Positions 8,718 to 18,188 of a DNA stretch of 55,340 nucleotides are shown piece after piece; position 1 is the first letter of the stretch, and each line of letters begins with the position of its first letter. Below the pieces are notes generated by a model, which did not search any database, was not told where the DNA came from, and was given only the letters and a program-made list of their open reading frames with translations. Source of the stretch: JBCCFW01 sp039029535. GTDB taxonomy: Bacteria > Acidobacteriota > JBCCFW01. Both the position numbers and the translations under genes were made by a program. Location of the stretch: the NCBI GenBank assembly GCA_039029535.1, contig JBCCFW010000029.1, forward strand, positions 1-55,340. Reading direction: 5' to 3'.

Positions 8718-11462
8718 TCACCGGCCCTTCCCGCAGCAGCGCTTGTACTTCTTGCCCGAGCCGCAGGAGCACGGGTCGTTGCGTCCGACACGATCTGCGG
8801 CAGCGACACGACGGGGGCCTGCCGGACTGGCCGCGGCCGCCGCCTGTTGCTCGATGCGCTTCACGCGCTCGCGAGCCCGTCGCTCTTCTTCCGCGCGCTC
8901 CTCCGGAGAGACCGGCTCCACCAGGAAGACCAAGCGGGCCGTCTCCTCCTCGATCCTCTCCTTCATCTCCATGAAGAGGCCGTAGGACTCGCGCTTGTAC
9001 TCCATCTTGGGATCCTTTTGCGCGTAGCTGCGCAGGTTGATCCCTTGCTTGAGAGCATCCAGCCCGGTGAGGTGGTCCTTCCACTGACCGTCGAGAACCC
9101 TCAACGTGAGGATGCGGCAGTGCTCCTTGAAGGCTTCCGGCCCCAGGCGCTCGGCCTTGGCGGCGAGCTGCTGATCGACGAGGCCCGCGTAGCGATCGCG
9201 GATGTCACCCGCCGTCAGGTCGCCGACGCCGAGCTCGTCGTCGCTCGGCGAGAGCCCGAAGAGGTAGCGCGAGCGATCGCGCAGGCCTTCGAGATCCCAG
9301 CGATCGGCACCGACCGCATCGGGGACGGCGTCGCCGGCCACCGCGGCAGAGAGCATCTTCGTGACCTCCTCGACGTAGGACTGGGCGCCCTCGGCGTCGA
9401 GGATCTCGTTGCGCAGCGCGTAGATCTCCTTGCGCTGCTCGTTCATCACGTCGTCGTACTGGAGCAGGTGCTTGCGGATGCCGTAGTTGTTCTGCTCGAC
9501 CTTGTTCTGCGCGTTGCCGATGGCGCGTGTCACCAGCGGGCTCTCGATGGGGACGTCTTCCTCCATCCCGAGTCGCTTCATCAGCTCGGACATCTTCTCG
9601 CTGGCGAAGATGCGCATGAGGTCGTCTTCGAGCGAGAGGAAGAAGCGGGACGAGCCCGGATCGCCCTGACGTCCGGCACGACCACGGAGCTGGTTGTCGA
9701 TCCGCCGCGCCTCGTGTCGCTCGGTGCCCAGCACGTGCAGCCCGCCCGCGCCGACCACCTGATCGTGCTCGGCCTGACAGCGGTCCCGCAGCTTGACGAT
9801 CTTGGCGAGCAATTCCTCGTCGAGACCCTCGACGTCGGCAGCGAGCTTGCGAGCCCCGTCGAGATCGTCACGCATGACGAGGCGGAGGTACTCGGCACCC
9901 AGGCCCTCGTAGCGCGAGAGCCCCACCGCCTGGAGAAGAGGTCCGGCGTGGAACTCGGCGCTGCCGCCGAGGAGGATGTCGGTACCACGGCCGGCCATGT
10001 TGGTCGCGACCGTCACCATCCCGCTGCGCCCGGCCTGGGCGACGATCTCCGCCTCGCGGGCGTGGTTCTTCGCGTTGAGCACGACGTGCGGGATGCCCTT
10101 GCGCTTGAGCCGTGCCGAGAGCATCTCCGACTTCTCGATGCTCGTGGTGCCGACCAGGCAAGGACGACCGGCTCCGTAGACCTCGGCGATTTCGTCGACG
10201 ATGGCCCGCCACTTCTCGGGAGCCGTGCGATAGATGACGTCGGCGTGCTCGAGCCGCGTGAGCTCCTTGTTGGTGGGCACGACCACCACGTCGAGACCGT
10301 AGATCTGGGTGAACTCGGTCTCTTCCGTCTCGGCGGTACCGGTCATGCCCGCCAGCTTCTCGTACATCCGGAAGTAGTTCTGGAAGGTCACCGTCGCGTA
10401 GGTCTGCGACTCGCGCTGGATCTTGACCTTCTCCTTGGCCTCCACCGCCTGGTGCTGACCGTCGCCCCAGCGCCGACCCGGCATGAGACGACCGGTGTGC
10501 TCGTCGACGATGACCACCTCACCCTCCTGGATGACGTAGTCGGTGTCACGCTTGTAGAGGGCGTTGGCGCGGAGAGCCTGCTCCACGCAATGGAGCATCT
10601 CGATGTTCTTCGGGTCGTAGATGTTGCCGAGCCCGAGGAGCTTCTCGACCTTCTCGATGCCCTCCTCCGAAAGCGTGACCGAGTTGGCCTCTTCGTTGAC
10701 GCGGTAGTCGATCTCCTTGCGGAGCTTCTGCACCAGCGCGTCGGCCTGGTAGTACTTGTCGGTCGCCTCCTCGGCCGGCGCCGAGATGATGAGCGGCGTG
10801 CGGGCCTCGTCGATGAGGATGGAGTCGACCTCGTCGACCAGGGCGTAGTTCCAGCCGCGCTGCACGAAGTCGCCGGTGCTGTACTTCATGTTGTCGCGGA
10901 GGTAGTCGAAGCCGAATTCGTTGTTGGTGCCGTAGGTGATGTCGGCGCCATAGGCCTCGCGACGGGCCGTGCTGTCGAGGTCGTGCTGGACGGTGCCGAC
11001 GCTCAAGCCCATGAAGCGGTAGAGCGCCCCCATCCACTCCGCGTCACGTCGGGCCAGGTAGTCGTTGGTGGTGACGACGTGGACGCCCTTGCCGGACAGC
11101 GCGTTGAGGTAGGCGGGAAGAGTGGCCACCAGGGTCTTGCCCTCACCCGTCTTCATCTCGGCGATGCGACCCTCGTGGAGGACCATGCCCCCGAGGAGCT
11201 GACAGTCGTAGTGGCGCATGTTGAGGATGCGCTCGGCCCCGGCCCGAAGAGCCGCGAAGGCCTCGGGGAGAAGATCGTCGAGATCCTCCCCACCCTTCGC
11301 CCGCGCCTGCATCTCGGCGGTCTTGGCGCGGAGCTGATCGTCGCTGAGCGCACGCATGGTCGGCTCGAGCTCGTTGATGCCGGCGATGCGCGGCGTGAGC
11401 TTCTTGAGCGAGCGCTCGTTCTTCGAGCCGATGACCTTGTCGATGACCTTCTGAAGCAGCAT
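8718..11462 (-). CDS. secA: Preprotein translocase ATPase SecA
   Basis: SecA is the motor ATPase that pushes unfolded preproteins through SecYEG. The 914-residue protein has the DEAD-type motor: Walker A MKTGEGKTLVA, DEVDSILIDEARTPLIIS, VTVATNMAGRGTDI in the second motor domain and the GRAGRQGDPGSSRF helicase motif. It ends with the SEC-C zinc motif CSCGSGKKYKRCC, which contacts SecB and lipids. It is the first gene of the minus-strand run. The many secreted proteins in this window would depend on it. Confidence 0.97.
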   Translation of the reverse strand: MLLQKVIDKVIGSKNERSLKKLTPRIAGINELEPTMRALSDDQLRAKTAEMQARAKGGEDLDDLLPEAFAALRAGAERILNMRHYDCQLLGGMVLHEGRIAEMKTGEGKTLVATLPAYLNALSGKGVHVVTTNDYLARRDAEWMGALYRFMGLSVGTVQHDLDSTARREAYGADITYGTNNEFGFDYLRDNMKYSTGDFVQRGWNYALVDEVDSILIDEARTPLIISAPAEEATDKYYQADALVQKLRKEIDYRVNEEANSVTLSEEGIEKVEKLLGLGNIYDPKNIEMLHCVEQALRANALYKRDTDYVIQEGEVVIVDEHTGRLMPGRRWGDGQHQAVEAKEKVKIQRESQTYATVTFQNYFRMYEKLAGMTGTAETEETEFTQIYGLDVVVVPTNKELTRLEHADVIYRTAPEKWRAIVDEIAEVYGAGRPCLVGTTSIEKSEMLSARLKRKGIPHVVLNAKNHAREAEIVAQAGRSGMVTVATNMAGRGTDILLGGSAEFHAGPLLQAVGLSRYEGLGAEYLRLVMRDDLDGARKLAADVEGLDEELLAKIVKLRDRCQAEHDQVVGAGGLHVLGTERHEARRIDNQLRGRAGRQGDPGSSRFFLSLEDDLMRIFASEKMSELMKRLGMEEDVPIESPLVTRAIGNAQNKVEQNNYGIRKHLLQYDDVMNEQRKEIYALRNEILDAEGAQSYVEEVTKMLSAAVAGDAVPDAVGADRWDLEGLRDRSRYLFGLSPSDDELGVGDLTAGDIRDRYAGLVDQQLAAKAERLGPEAFKEHCRILTLRVLDGQWKDHLTGLDALKQGINLRSYAQKDPKMEYKRESYGLFMEMKERIEEETARLVFLVEPVSPEERAEEERRARERVKRIEQQAAAAASPAGPRRVAAADRVGRNDPCSCGSGKKYKRCCGKGR

Positions 11463-11577
11463 GGACGACCGGGTTCTGAGCCTGCACCGATGGCGCGCAC
11501 GGGCCCCCGAAAGGCGAGGTGGTCGGCGCGTTGAGGAGGGTGTCGAGGGCGCCGGATCCCCCGCGAATGGAATCGCT

Positions 11578-11607
11578 TAGGATGGCAAATCAGGACACTA
11601 CGGTCAA
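11578..11607 (-). promoter_or_regulatory. Weak candidate promoter for the secA run
   Basis: On the minus strand TTGACC (11607-11602) is followed after 18 bases by ATCCTA, a poor -10. It is the only reasonable -35 in the gap between the upstream gene's stop and secA. The -35 overlaps that stop codon. Confidence 0.25.
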
Positions 11608-13169
11608 CCTCGCGAGGGGCGCGTCCAGGCCTTCTTGCGAGGGGTCAGCTCATCCAGGCGGGCCCGGGCCTCGGCCTGCCGCGGAACCCTCCCGAGCAAG
11701 GCCCGAAGGGCCTCGATTTCCTCATCACGCCGCCCCCGCCGACGGTGCAGGCGGGCGAGGTCCTGCCAGGGGTGGGCATTCCACGGCTCGCGCTCGGCCG
11801 CCTCGGTCAGCAGGCGCTCCGCTTCGTCGTGATCGCCACAGCGCCAGCGGTGCCGCGCGAGGTCGATGGCGGCCCAGGCCGAGCCTCCCTGTCCGATGAG
11901 CTCGGCCTCCCGCGGGCCGAGCTCGGAGCTCCGGCGGGCCTCGCGCAAGGCGGTGCTCAGGCTCTGCTCGCCCAGCTCGAGCTGACGGCCGGAGACCATC
12001 GGCACCACGGGGCGGTCCTCGTCGAACCAGAACTGGTCGGGGAGCTCCTTCTCCTCGGCCCAGGCGTCGAAGTCGGCGCCGGGCGTGAGCCCCAGCGCCC
12101 TCACTCTCCCCTCCCTCGGTCGGAGGGCCCGCACGATCGGGAGCGCCTGGCTCACCAGCCGCGGGGTCTCGCCGGGGCCGCCGTGGAGCAGCTCGAGGGC
12201 GGGGCTGATCCCGCAGGGCCGCAGGAGCTCGGCCAGGCCGGACAAGACCGGCACGAGCTTCTCGACCGGAGCCGGCAGCGGGTGGATGCGCAGGGACAGC
12301 CAGAGCGCCCGGCAGCCGGAGGCGTGGCAGGCGCGCAGGACGTCTTGCTGGCGACGACGCAGGGTGGCCGAGGGCGCGTCGTCGAGCGGCGGGAGGGCCA
12401 GAGAGGCCTCCCAGGCCAGGCCGACCTTGCGGCGGACGAGCTCGTCGGCGAGCTGTCCTAGGGCGTCCCAATCCTCCAGGAGACCCGGGCCTGCGAGCTC
12501 CACGTCCATCAATCCGTGTTCCTGCCGCAGTCTCAGGAGCTCGTCGATGAGAGGGCGGGGCTCTCGGCGGGCGATGCGCCGCTCGGCACCGATCCCCCGC
12601 TCTCGAGAGACCAGGACTCGCCGGTGATCCCGCGACGGGACCAGCCCGGCGCTGGGGAGCGGGTTGGGCAGTCGGATCGCGCCGACCTCGACCAGGCGGG
12701 CCTCCTTCTCTCCTGTTGCCCCCCGGGTCAGCAGGCCGCCGACCGCGACAGGCTCACCACCCTCCTCGAGGACATCAGCAAGCTCGATCAAGACGCCCTC
12801 GGCCTCGTCGGCGGTGACGACGCCATCGAGCGCCCGGACGCGGCCCAGCAGGTCGGAGGGCAGCGCCGCGGCGAAGGGCCCGGTGGCGACCACCCGCGCC
12901 TGAGGGCTTCTTTTCTTGATGAGGCGGAGCAGCCGGGGGCTCGCGTGACGGTTCGCGACTTCCCAGAAAATGGCGGCGAGGTCACAGGGCTCCTGCTCGA
13001 GGAAGCTCTCGACATCGCGCCAACCCAGGCGGCCGAAGTGAGCGAGAATGGGTTGGTGGCCAGCCTGAGCCAGGCAAGCGACGTGCCACGTGAGCTCGGG
13101 AGGCAGCTCGGCCCCCAAGTCATCGATTCGCCCCTCGTCATCGGGGCGGTAAGCCACTAGGACACGCAT
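11604..13169 (-). CDS. B12-binding/radical-SAM-like protein lacking the iron-sulfur cysteines, with TPR-like tail
   Basis: Residues 1-150 follow the cobalamin-binding fold seen before radical-SAM domains (PPELTWHVACLAQAGHQPILAHF, VATGPFAAALPSDLL, DGVVTADEAEGVLIELADVL). Residues 165-400 follow the radical-SAM barrel (RLPNPLPS, then PRPLIDELLRLRQEHGLMDVELAGPG), but where CxxxCxxC is expected (about residues 187-198) the sequence is VLVSRERGIGAERR with no cysteine. Residues ~430-510 form TPR-like helices. The enzyme is therefore probably not a classical radical-SAM catalyst; a binding or regulatory role is inferred. The ATG at 13169 is the only good start, without a clear Shine-Dalgarno. Confidence 0.6.
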   Translation of the reverse strand: MRVLVAYRPDDEGRIDDLGAELPPELTWHVACLAQAGHQPILAHFGRLGWRDVESFLEQEPCDLAAIFWEVANRHASPRLLRLIKKRSPQARVVATGPFAAALPSDLLGRVRALDGVVTADEAEGVLIELADVLEEGGEPVAVGGLLTRGATGEKEARLVEVGAIRLPNPLPSAGLVPSRDHRRVLVSRERGIGAERRIARREPRPLIDELLRLRQEHGLMDVELAGPGLLEDWDALGQLADELVRRKVGLAWEASLALPPLDDAPSATLRRRQQDVLRACHASGCRALWLSLRIHPLPAPVEKLVPVLSGLAELLRPCGISPALELLHGGPGETPRLVSQALPIVRALRPREGRVRALGLTPGADFDAWAEEKELPDQFWFDEDRPVVPMVSGRQLELGEQSLSTALREARRSSELGPREAELIGQGGSAWAAIDLARHRWRCGDHDEAERLLTEAAEREPWNAHPWQDLARLHRRRGRRDEEIEALRALLGRVPRQAEARARLDELTPRKKAWTRPSRG

Positions 13170-13207
13170 GGGCTCATCGTACGCCGAGTCGCCGGAATTC
13201 GGCGGAC

Positions 13208-13235
13208 TTGACCGGGTCCGAAGGCCGTTGATAGC
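13208..13235 (+). promoter_or_regulatory. Candidate promoter for the LysM gene
   Basis: TTGACC at 13208-13213 and GATAGC at 13230-13235, 16 bases apart, lie in the short divergent gap upstream of the LysM gene. This is a sigma-70-like layout common in high-GC bacteria. Confidence 0.4.
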
Positions 13236-13277
13236 CTCCGCGGGCGCGCAAGTGGTTGAGCCCAGGGAACTACCGCC

Positions 13278-14714
13278 TTGAACACCAGCCAGATTTTCAC
13301 CGCCATTGCGGTGCTCGCGGCCGTGGCGTCCTGCGGCTCGAGCGTCTCCGCTCAGCAGACGCAGACCCGGAGCTCCACCCAGCGGGCTCCGGCGAGCCTG
13401 TCGGGGACGTACCACCAGGGCTTCAACTCCACGAGCGAGTACCACGATCTCGCCGTCGCCCATCACGGTGAGCGACGTCGTGGTCACTGGCATCCGCCCA
13501 CCGAGGGCCGGATGGTCCGTGGTCACTGGACCCCGTGGAACCCGCCCGACCCGGCCACCTACCCCGCCGACTACCCCCGCCACACCATCGTCAAGGGGGA
13601 CACGCTGTGGGACATCGCCGCGCAGTACTACAAGGATCCGCTGCTCTGGCCCTTCCTCTGGGAGTACAACGACTGGATCCTCGATCCCGAGTGGATCTAC
13701 CCGGGTGACGTGCTGCTGGTCGGCCCCCTGCACGTCGTCGGCCCCGGCTCGCCCTCGCGAGCACCGGCTTCCGCCCTCGCCTCCATCGACAAGGGCTTCT
13801 CCCGGACGGCGAAGTACAACGACCTCTACTGCGGCCACTTCGTCCGCAAGAAGAACCGCAAGCCCTTCGGCGAAATCGTCGAGACCGAAGCCGACCCGAC
13901 TTGGCTGACGGCCACCATCGGTGACGTCGTCTACATCGACGTCGGCAGCAAGGACGGCGTCCTGCCCGGCGACGAGTTCGCCATCGTCTATCCGCAGACG
14001 CACATCGCCTCCACGGTCGACCAGCGCGAGCGGCTCAACTGGGAGCTGGTCCACCCGATCACCAGCAAGCACATGGGCGTCATCACCAAGATGTCCGGTC
14101 GGCTGCGGGTCATCCTGCTGGGTGAAGAGGTGTCGACGGCTCAGATCGTCTACGCCTGCGACTCGATCGAGATCGGCTTCGACATCCACCCCTTCACCGA
14201 GGTGCCCATCCCCCTCACGCGTCGTCACGAGTCCCAGCGGCACGTGCTCGACGTGGCTGACCGCGGTCGTGGCTTCGTGGCCTGGGTCGAGGGCAACTAC
14301 GCGGCGAGCACCAAGGGCAACCTGGTCACCATCGACCTCGGTAGCGACCAAGGGGTCCTCCCCGGCGACGTCTTCACGGTCTTCCGCAACTTCGAGCACG
14401 ACGTCACCGCGCTCGACAACGACTTCCTGGGCAAGTTCTGGGACCGTCGCGAGGGCCTCAACAAGGTCCGCCGGAAGCGCACCCACGACGAGCGTGGGAT
14501 CTTCTTCGACCAGCGCAAGATCCACGACACTCCGCCGCGCATCATCGGCGAGCTCGTCGTGCTCTACACCGAGCGTCACAGCGCCACCGCGAAGGTGCTG
14601 CAGACTCGGCTCGAGGTCGTGCCCGGTGACCTCATCGCCTATGCCGGCGCCGACCGCGAGCTCATCGTCGAGCACACCGCGGTCGACACCAGCACGTCGC
14701 GAGGCGCTCAGTAG
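13278..14714 (+). CDS. Secreted or lipid-anchored LysM-domain protein
   Basis: The gene starts with TTG at 13278, preceded by AGGGAA; no in-frame ATG precedes the signal peptide. The signal (IFTAIAVLAAVASC) ends in VASC, a good lipobox, though cleavage at SVSA-QQ is also possible. Two GHW repeats (GHWHPP, GHWTPW) precede a LysM domain at about residues 100-150 (HTIVKGDTLWDIAAQYYKDPLLWPFLWEYN...IYPGDVLLV). The remaining ~300 residues contain repeated Gly-Asp turns (GSKDGVLPGDEFAIVYP, GSDQGVLPGDVFTVFR) that look like two related beta modules. Peptidoglycan attachment is expected for LysM; the C-terminal function is unknown. A strong terminator follows. Confidence 0.85.
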   Translation: MNTSQIFTAIAVLAAVASCGSSVSAQQTQTRSSTQRAPASLSGTYHQGFNSTSEYHDLAVAHHGERRRGHWHPPTEGRMVRGHWTPWNPPDPATYPADYPRHTIVKGDTLWDIAAQYYKDPLLWPFLWEYNDWILDPEWIYPGDVLLVGPLHVVGPGSPSRAPASALASIDKGFSRTAKYNDLYCGHFVRKKNRKPFGEIVETEADPTWLTATIGDVVYIDVGSKDGVLPGDEFAIVYPQTHIASTVDQRERLNWELVHPITSKHMGVITKMSGRLRVILLGEEVSTAQIVYACDSIEIGFDIHPFTEVPIPLTRRHESQRHVLDVADRGRGFVAWVEGNYAASTKGNLVTIDLGSDQGVLPGDVFTVFRNFEHDVTALDNDFLGKFWDRREGLNKVRRKRTHDERGIFFDQRKIHDTPPRIIGELVVLYTERHSATAKVLQTRLEVVPGDLIAYAGADRELIVEHTAVDTSTSRGAQ

Positions 14715-14737
14715 AGTCGCCTCTCACCTCGACGAAG

Positions 14738-14773
14738 AAGGCCCCACCGACTCACGGTCGGCGGGGCCTTTTT
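14738..14773 (+). terminator. Rho-independent terminator after the LysM gene
   Basis: A 14-bp stem with one mismatch (AAGGCCCC.CCGAC / GTCGG.GGGGCCTT) and a TCACG loop is followed by a T run, 24 bases after the stop codon. Confidence 0.85.
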
Positions 14774-14804
14774 CATTGCGCCGAGGCGCGAGCGACCCGA
14801 AGCG

Positions 14805-15395
14805 TCAGGCGCTCTTGCCGAACAGCGACTCGTCGACGAAGTGCCGCCACTCCGCGGGCCGCTCGCGACCGTCGCGGACGACCTCGTGGAGAGGATGCCA
14901 GCGCGGCTTCTTCGGCTTGCGGAGCAGGCTCATCCCGACGTCCTCGGGACGTCGGTCGGCCTTGCGCCGGTTGCAGCGCACGCAGCAGGTCACGACGTTC
15001 TCCCAGCTCGACGGACCACCACGCGAGGTCGGGTGGACGTGGTCGAGGTTGAGCTCTTCGGACCCCGGCGTCGCCGAGCAGTACTGGCAGCGGTGACCAT
15101 CGCGGGCGTAGACGTTGCGACGCGTGAAACGCACCTCGTGACGCGGCACTCCATCGTAGGCGGAGAGCACGATGACGCGAGGCACGCCGAGCCGCCCGCC
15201 GACGATGCCGAGCGAGGGCCGTGCGTCGGGCTTGCGAGCAAGCCACGCGTCGAAGTCATAGGTGCTGTAGTCGGGCAGGATCGCGACCGCGCGGCCCTGA
15301 TAGATCAGTCCCAGCGCCATCCGGACGGTCGTCACCCGGATGGGTAGATAGACCCGGTTGAGTACGAGCACGCTGGCGTCGAGCATGATGTTCAT
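14805..15395 (-). CDS. HNH endonuclease family protein
   Basis: The product has an N-terminal extension (VLVLNRVYLPIRVTTVRMALGLIYQGRA) typical of a widespread HNH family in Planctomycetota, Acidobacteriota and Myxococcota, then an HNH core: YARDGHRCQYC, LDHVHPTSRGG and SWENVVTCCVRCNRRK. Two CxxC pairs bind structural zinc and the LDH histidine is catalytic. The start at 15395 has GGAGG five bases upstream; an internal ATG three codons later is less well placed. No restriction or toxin partner is next to it, so its biological role is open. Confidence 0.85.
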   Translation of the reverse strand: MNIMLDASVLVLNRVYLPIRVTTVRMALGLIYQGRAVAILPDYSTYDFDAWLARKPDARPSLGIVGGRLGVPRVIVLSAYDGVPRHEVRFTRRNVYARDGHRCQYCSATPGSEELNLDHVHPTSRGGPSSWENVVTCCVRCNRRKADRRPEDVGMSLLRKPKKPRWHPLHEVVRDGRERPAEWRHFVDESLFGKSA

Positions 15396-15447
15396 TCCCC
15401 CTCCATCCCGTCCGGACCGAGCGGGTGGGCCCCGACGAGAGAACAGA

Positions 15448-16482
15448 ATGATTGGCAGGGACTCCGACGACCGTCAAGCGACCGACTCCACGCCAGCCTT
15501 CGAGCCCGGCCCGAATCCCTCCCCGCCAGCCCCGACGCCGCGTCGACGACTGCACCCGCTGGTGCGCGCCTTCGCCTACCTCTTCCTCGGCCTGGGCGCG
15601 TGGACGGTCTTCGTGATCCTGGCGAGCTTCGTCGTCATCGGCCTCGGCTGGGCCTCCTTCGACGAGCCCACCAACCCCGCCTTGCTCACGGCGCAGGTGC
15701 TGGCGACGGTGCCGGCCATCGTCGTCGTCTGCCTGCTCTGGCGGGTCCTGAGCGGGCAGAGCCTGGGCGCGCTGGGCTACGCAGGCGGTACCGCCCTGGC
15801 GGTCCGGGAGCTGCTCGTCGGCCTCGCCATGGGAGTCGGCCTGCTGCTCGTGCCCTGGGTGATCTCGTTCGTCCTCGGCACGGCGACGGTCCACTTCACG
15901 CCCTCGGGCCTGGGCGGCGCGCTGCTCTGGATCCCGCTGCTGCTCATCGCGGCCCACTGGGAAGAGGTCCTCTGTCGGGGAGCGGTGCAGCAAGACCTGA
16001 GCTGGCGCTGGCCCTGGCTGGGCCTGGTCCTCAGCTCGGCCTTCTTCATGCTCTTGCACGCCGGCAACCCGGGCCTCGCCAGCGACCCGGCGGTGCACCG
16101 CCTGGCCCTCATCAACATCGCCCTGGCGGGCCTCCTCCTCGGTGCGGTGTTCTGGCACACCCGCCGGCTCTGGCTCGTCACGGGGCTCCACCTGAGCTGG
16201 AACTGGACGCAGGGCTGCCTGTTCGGGATCGAGGTCTCGGGGATGAGCCTCCCGAGCGTGCTCGAGACCCGTTTCGAGGGCGAGGGCTGGCTCACCGGGG
16301 GCGATTTCGGGCTCGAGGGCTCGGCCTTGACCACGGCGACCCTCGTCCCGGCGCTCCTCATCGCCCTCTACCAGGGCTACCGGAAGCGCGACGACGAGAC
16401 GCCTGACGATGGCTCAGCGGGATCGCCAACGGAACCACCCACCGAGCCCGAAGAGGAGCAGTCGGTGGAGATGCTGTCGTAG
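15448..16482 (+). CDS. CPBP-family intramembrane metalloprotease
   Basis: The protein has a ~35-residue Pro-rich cytoplasmic tail and seven or so hydrophobic helices. The CPBP (Rce1/Abi) motifs are intact: HWEEVLCRG (EExxxR), FFMLLHAG (FxxxH) and HLSWNWTQG. These supply the zinc-binding Glu and His residues of the membrane protease. The start at 15448 is preferred because it is preceded by GAGAG and does not overlap the divergent HNH gene. CPBP proteases act in prenyl-protein processing, bacteriocin self-immunity or regulated proteolysis; the substrate here cannot be told. Confidence 0.85.
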   Translation: MIGRDSDDRQATDSTPAFEPGPNPSPPAPTPRRRLHPLVRAFAYLFLGLGAWTVFVILASFVVIGLGWASFDEPTNPALLTAQVLATVPAIVVVCLLWRVLSGQSLGALGYAGGTALAVRELLVGLAMGVGLLLVPWVISFVLGTATVHFTPSGLGGALLWIPLLLIAAHWEEVLCRGAVQQDLSWRWPWLGLVLSSAFFMLLHAGNPGLASDPAVHRLALINIALAGLLLGAVFWHTRRLWLVTGLHLSWNWTQGCLFGIEVSGMSLPSVLETRFEGEGWLTGGDFGLEGSALTTATLVPALLIALYQGYRKRDDETPDDGSAGSPTEPPTEPEEEQSVEMLS

Positions 16483-16530
16483 CAACGCTAGGATTCGGTG
16501 ATCGGCATCACTCTTTCTCCAAGAGGTCCC

Positions 16531-18009
16531 ATGCGTCATCTCCTTCTCTGCCTCGTTCTCGTCGTGGCCGTTCCTGCCTCCGCGCAGGAAGTCCCCCTCG
16601 ACCTCCCCCAGCTCACCGATGCTCAGCTCGAGACTTACAAGGAGTCGACGAAGAAGGCGACCAAGCTCTACCGGGAGGGTCGTCACGCCCGGGCCATCCA
16701 CCACGCGAAGCGAGCCCTCTCCATCCACGATGGCGACGAGGGTGCCTGGTACAACCTGGCCTGCACGCAGGCACTGGCGAACCAGCGTGAAGAGGCGCTG
16801 GCGTCCTTGAAGGAGGCGAGCGCTCGCGGCTGGAACGACGCGGTCTGGCCCACTCGCGACGGCGACCTCGCGATCCTCCACGACGACCTGGTGTTCGAGC
16901 GCTGGATCGAGAGCGTGAAGGACATGAAGGACGAGGCCGCGCCCTGGCCGACCTTCGCTCGTGCGAGCCTCGCCTCCGACGAGGACACGCTGGACGAGTC
17001 GTCCGAAGCGGCCAACAAGGCCATCAGCCGGGTGCGCGCCGTCATCGGACGGTCGGGCATCACGTCGGCGAGCCGCCAGGTCGCGGCCTGGAAGGCGGCG
17101 AGCTGGGACCACATCGCGACCACGATGAGCGGTGACGAGCGCACCGAGGCGTCCTATGAGGCGATCAAGATCATCGCGGGTCGTCGTCCGTCGTCGCTCT
17201 CGGCGACCTCGGCCAGCGAGCTGCTGCGTCGCAGCGACTCCTTCCTCTCGAGCCATCCGCGCGCGGAGGAGTCCGGCAAGGTCGAGCTCCTCCGGGCGGA
17301 GGCGCGGCACGCGCTCGCGCGTCGTGACGACAAGAAGGCGGCGGCCGAGGGTCTCCGCGCGGAGCTGAAGGGCCTGGCCGACAAGCACCATCGTGGCGAG
17401 ACGGCCGAGGGTGCTCTCGTGCGGCTCTTCGAGCTCTCGAAGGACATGGACGAGGCGCGTCCGGTCCACGCCCGGCTCATGTCCATCGCCGAGGACGCGG
17501 ACGAGACGCGGCAGGCGCTGGCGGGCGGCGGTGCCCGTGGCATGCACTACAAGATCGACGGACTGCCGCGCTTCGAGGCGACGCGCACCGACGGCGTCAA
17601 GCTCACCCGCAACAGCTTCCAGGGCAAGGTCACCCTCGTCGACTTCTGGGCGACCTGGTGTGGCCCGTGCATCGCTGAGATGCCCCACCTCAAGGCAGCG
17701 GCGGCGAAGTACGCGGACCGGAAGTTCGAGATCCTCGGCATCTCGCTCGACAACGAGAAGAGCAAGGACCTCGCGGCCTTCCAGTCCTGGTGCTCGGAGA
17801 ACGGCGTGAGCTGGCCTCAGGTCTACGACGGCAAGGGTTGGGACGCCGAGCTGGCGGAGACCTTCGGCGTGCGCTCCATCCCCTTCCCCATGCTGCTCGA
17901 CGCCAATGGCAACGTGGTGGCGACCGACGGCGAGCTCCGTGGTCCGAACCTCGAGAAGTCCATCGAGAAGGCGCTCGAGAGCCTGGAGAACCCGGCCGTC
18001 GGGTTCTAG
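16531..18009 (+). CDS. Periplasmic TPR-TlpA/ResA thioredoxin-like protein
   Basis: Starting at 16531 (AAGAGG upstream) the protein has a signal peptide cut after VPASA. Residues ~25-110 are TPR-like (KKATKLYREGRHARAIHHAKRALSIHDGDEGAWYNLACTQAL), followed by a long helical region. The last ~140 residues are a TlpA/ResA-type thioredoxin fold: KVTLVDFWATWCGPCIAEMPHLKAAAAKYADRKFEILGISLD, with WCGPC as redox centre and GVRSIPFPMLLD holding the cis-Pro. It probably reduces disulfides on exported proteins. A hairpin follows the stop. Confidence 0.85.
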   Translation: MRHLLLCLVLVVAVPASAQEVPLDLPQLTDAQLETYKESTKKATKLYREGRHARAIHHAKRALSIHDGDEGAWYNLACTQALANQREEALASLKEASARGWNDAVWPTRDGDLAILHDDLVFERWIESVKDMKDEAAPWPTFARASLASDEDTLDESSEAANKAISRVRAVIGRSGITSASRQVAAWKAASWDHIATTMSGDERTEASYEAIKIIAGRRPSSLSATSASELLRRSDSFLSSHPRAEESGKVELLRAEARHALARRDDKKAAAEGLRAELKGLADKHHRGETAEGALVRLFELSKDMDEARPVHARLMSIAEDADETRQALAGGGARGMHYKIDGLPRFEATRTDGVKLTRNSFQGKVTLVDFWATWCGPCIAEMPHLKAAAAKYADRKFEILGISLDNEKSKDLAAFQSWCSENGVSWPQVYDGKGWDAELAETFGVRSIPFPMLLDANGNVVATDGELRGPNLEKSIEKALESLENPAVGF

Positions 18010-18045
18010 CTTCGACTGACCGAGCTCACGTCCGCTGGGCGTGAG

Positions 18046-18080
18046 GAAGCCCGTCGTTCCCTCCGGGGGCGGCGGGCTTC
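18046..18080 (+). terminator. Probable terminator hairpin
   Basis: GAAGCCCG pairs with CGGGCTTC across a 19-base loop, 37 bases past the thioredoxin-like gene. The downstream sequence is only moderately T-rich. Confidence 0.5.
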
Positions 18081-18188
18081 GTCGTGTCTTGCGCCAGAGC
18101 ACCGGAAGCGATCCGGAAGCACCCGTTCGTCGCCTGACCGAATCTCGGGACGACTCAAGAGCAACGAACCTACTGAAGGCACGCGGCT

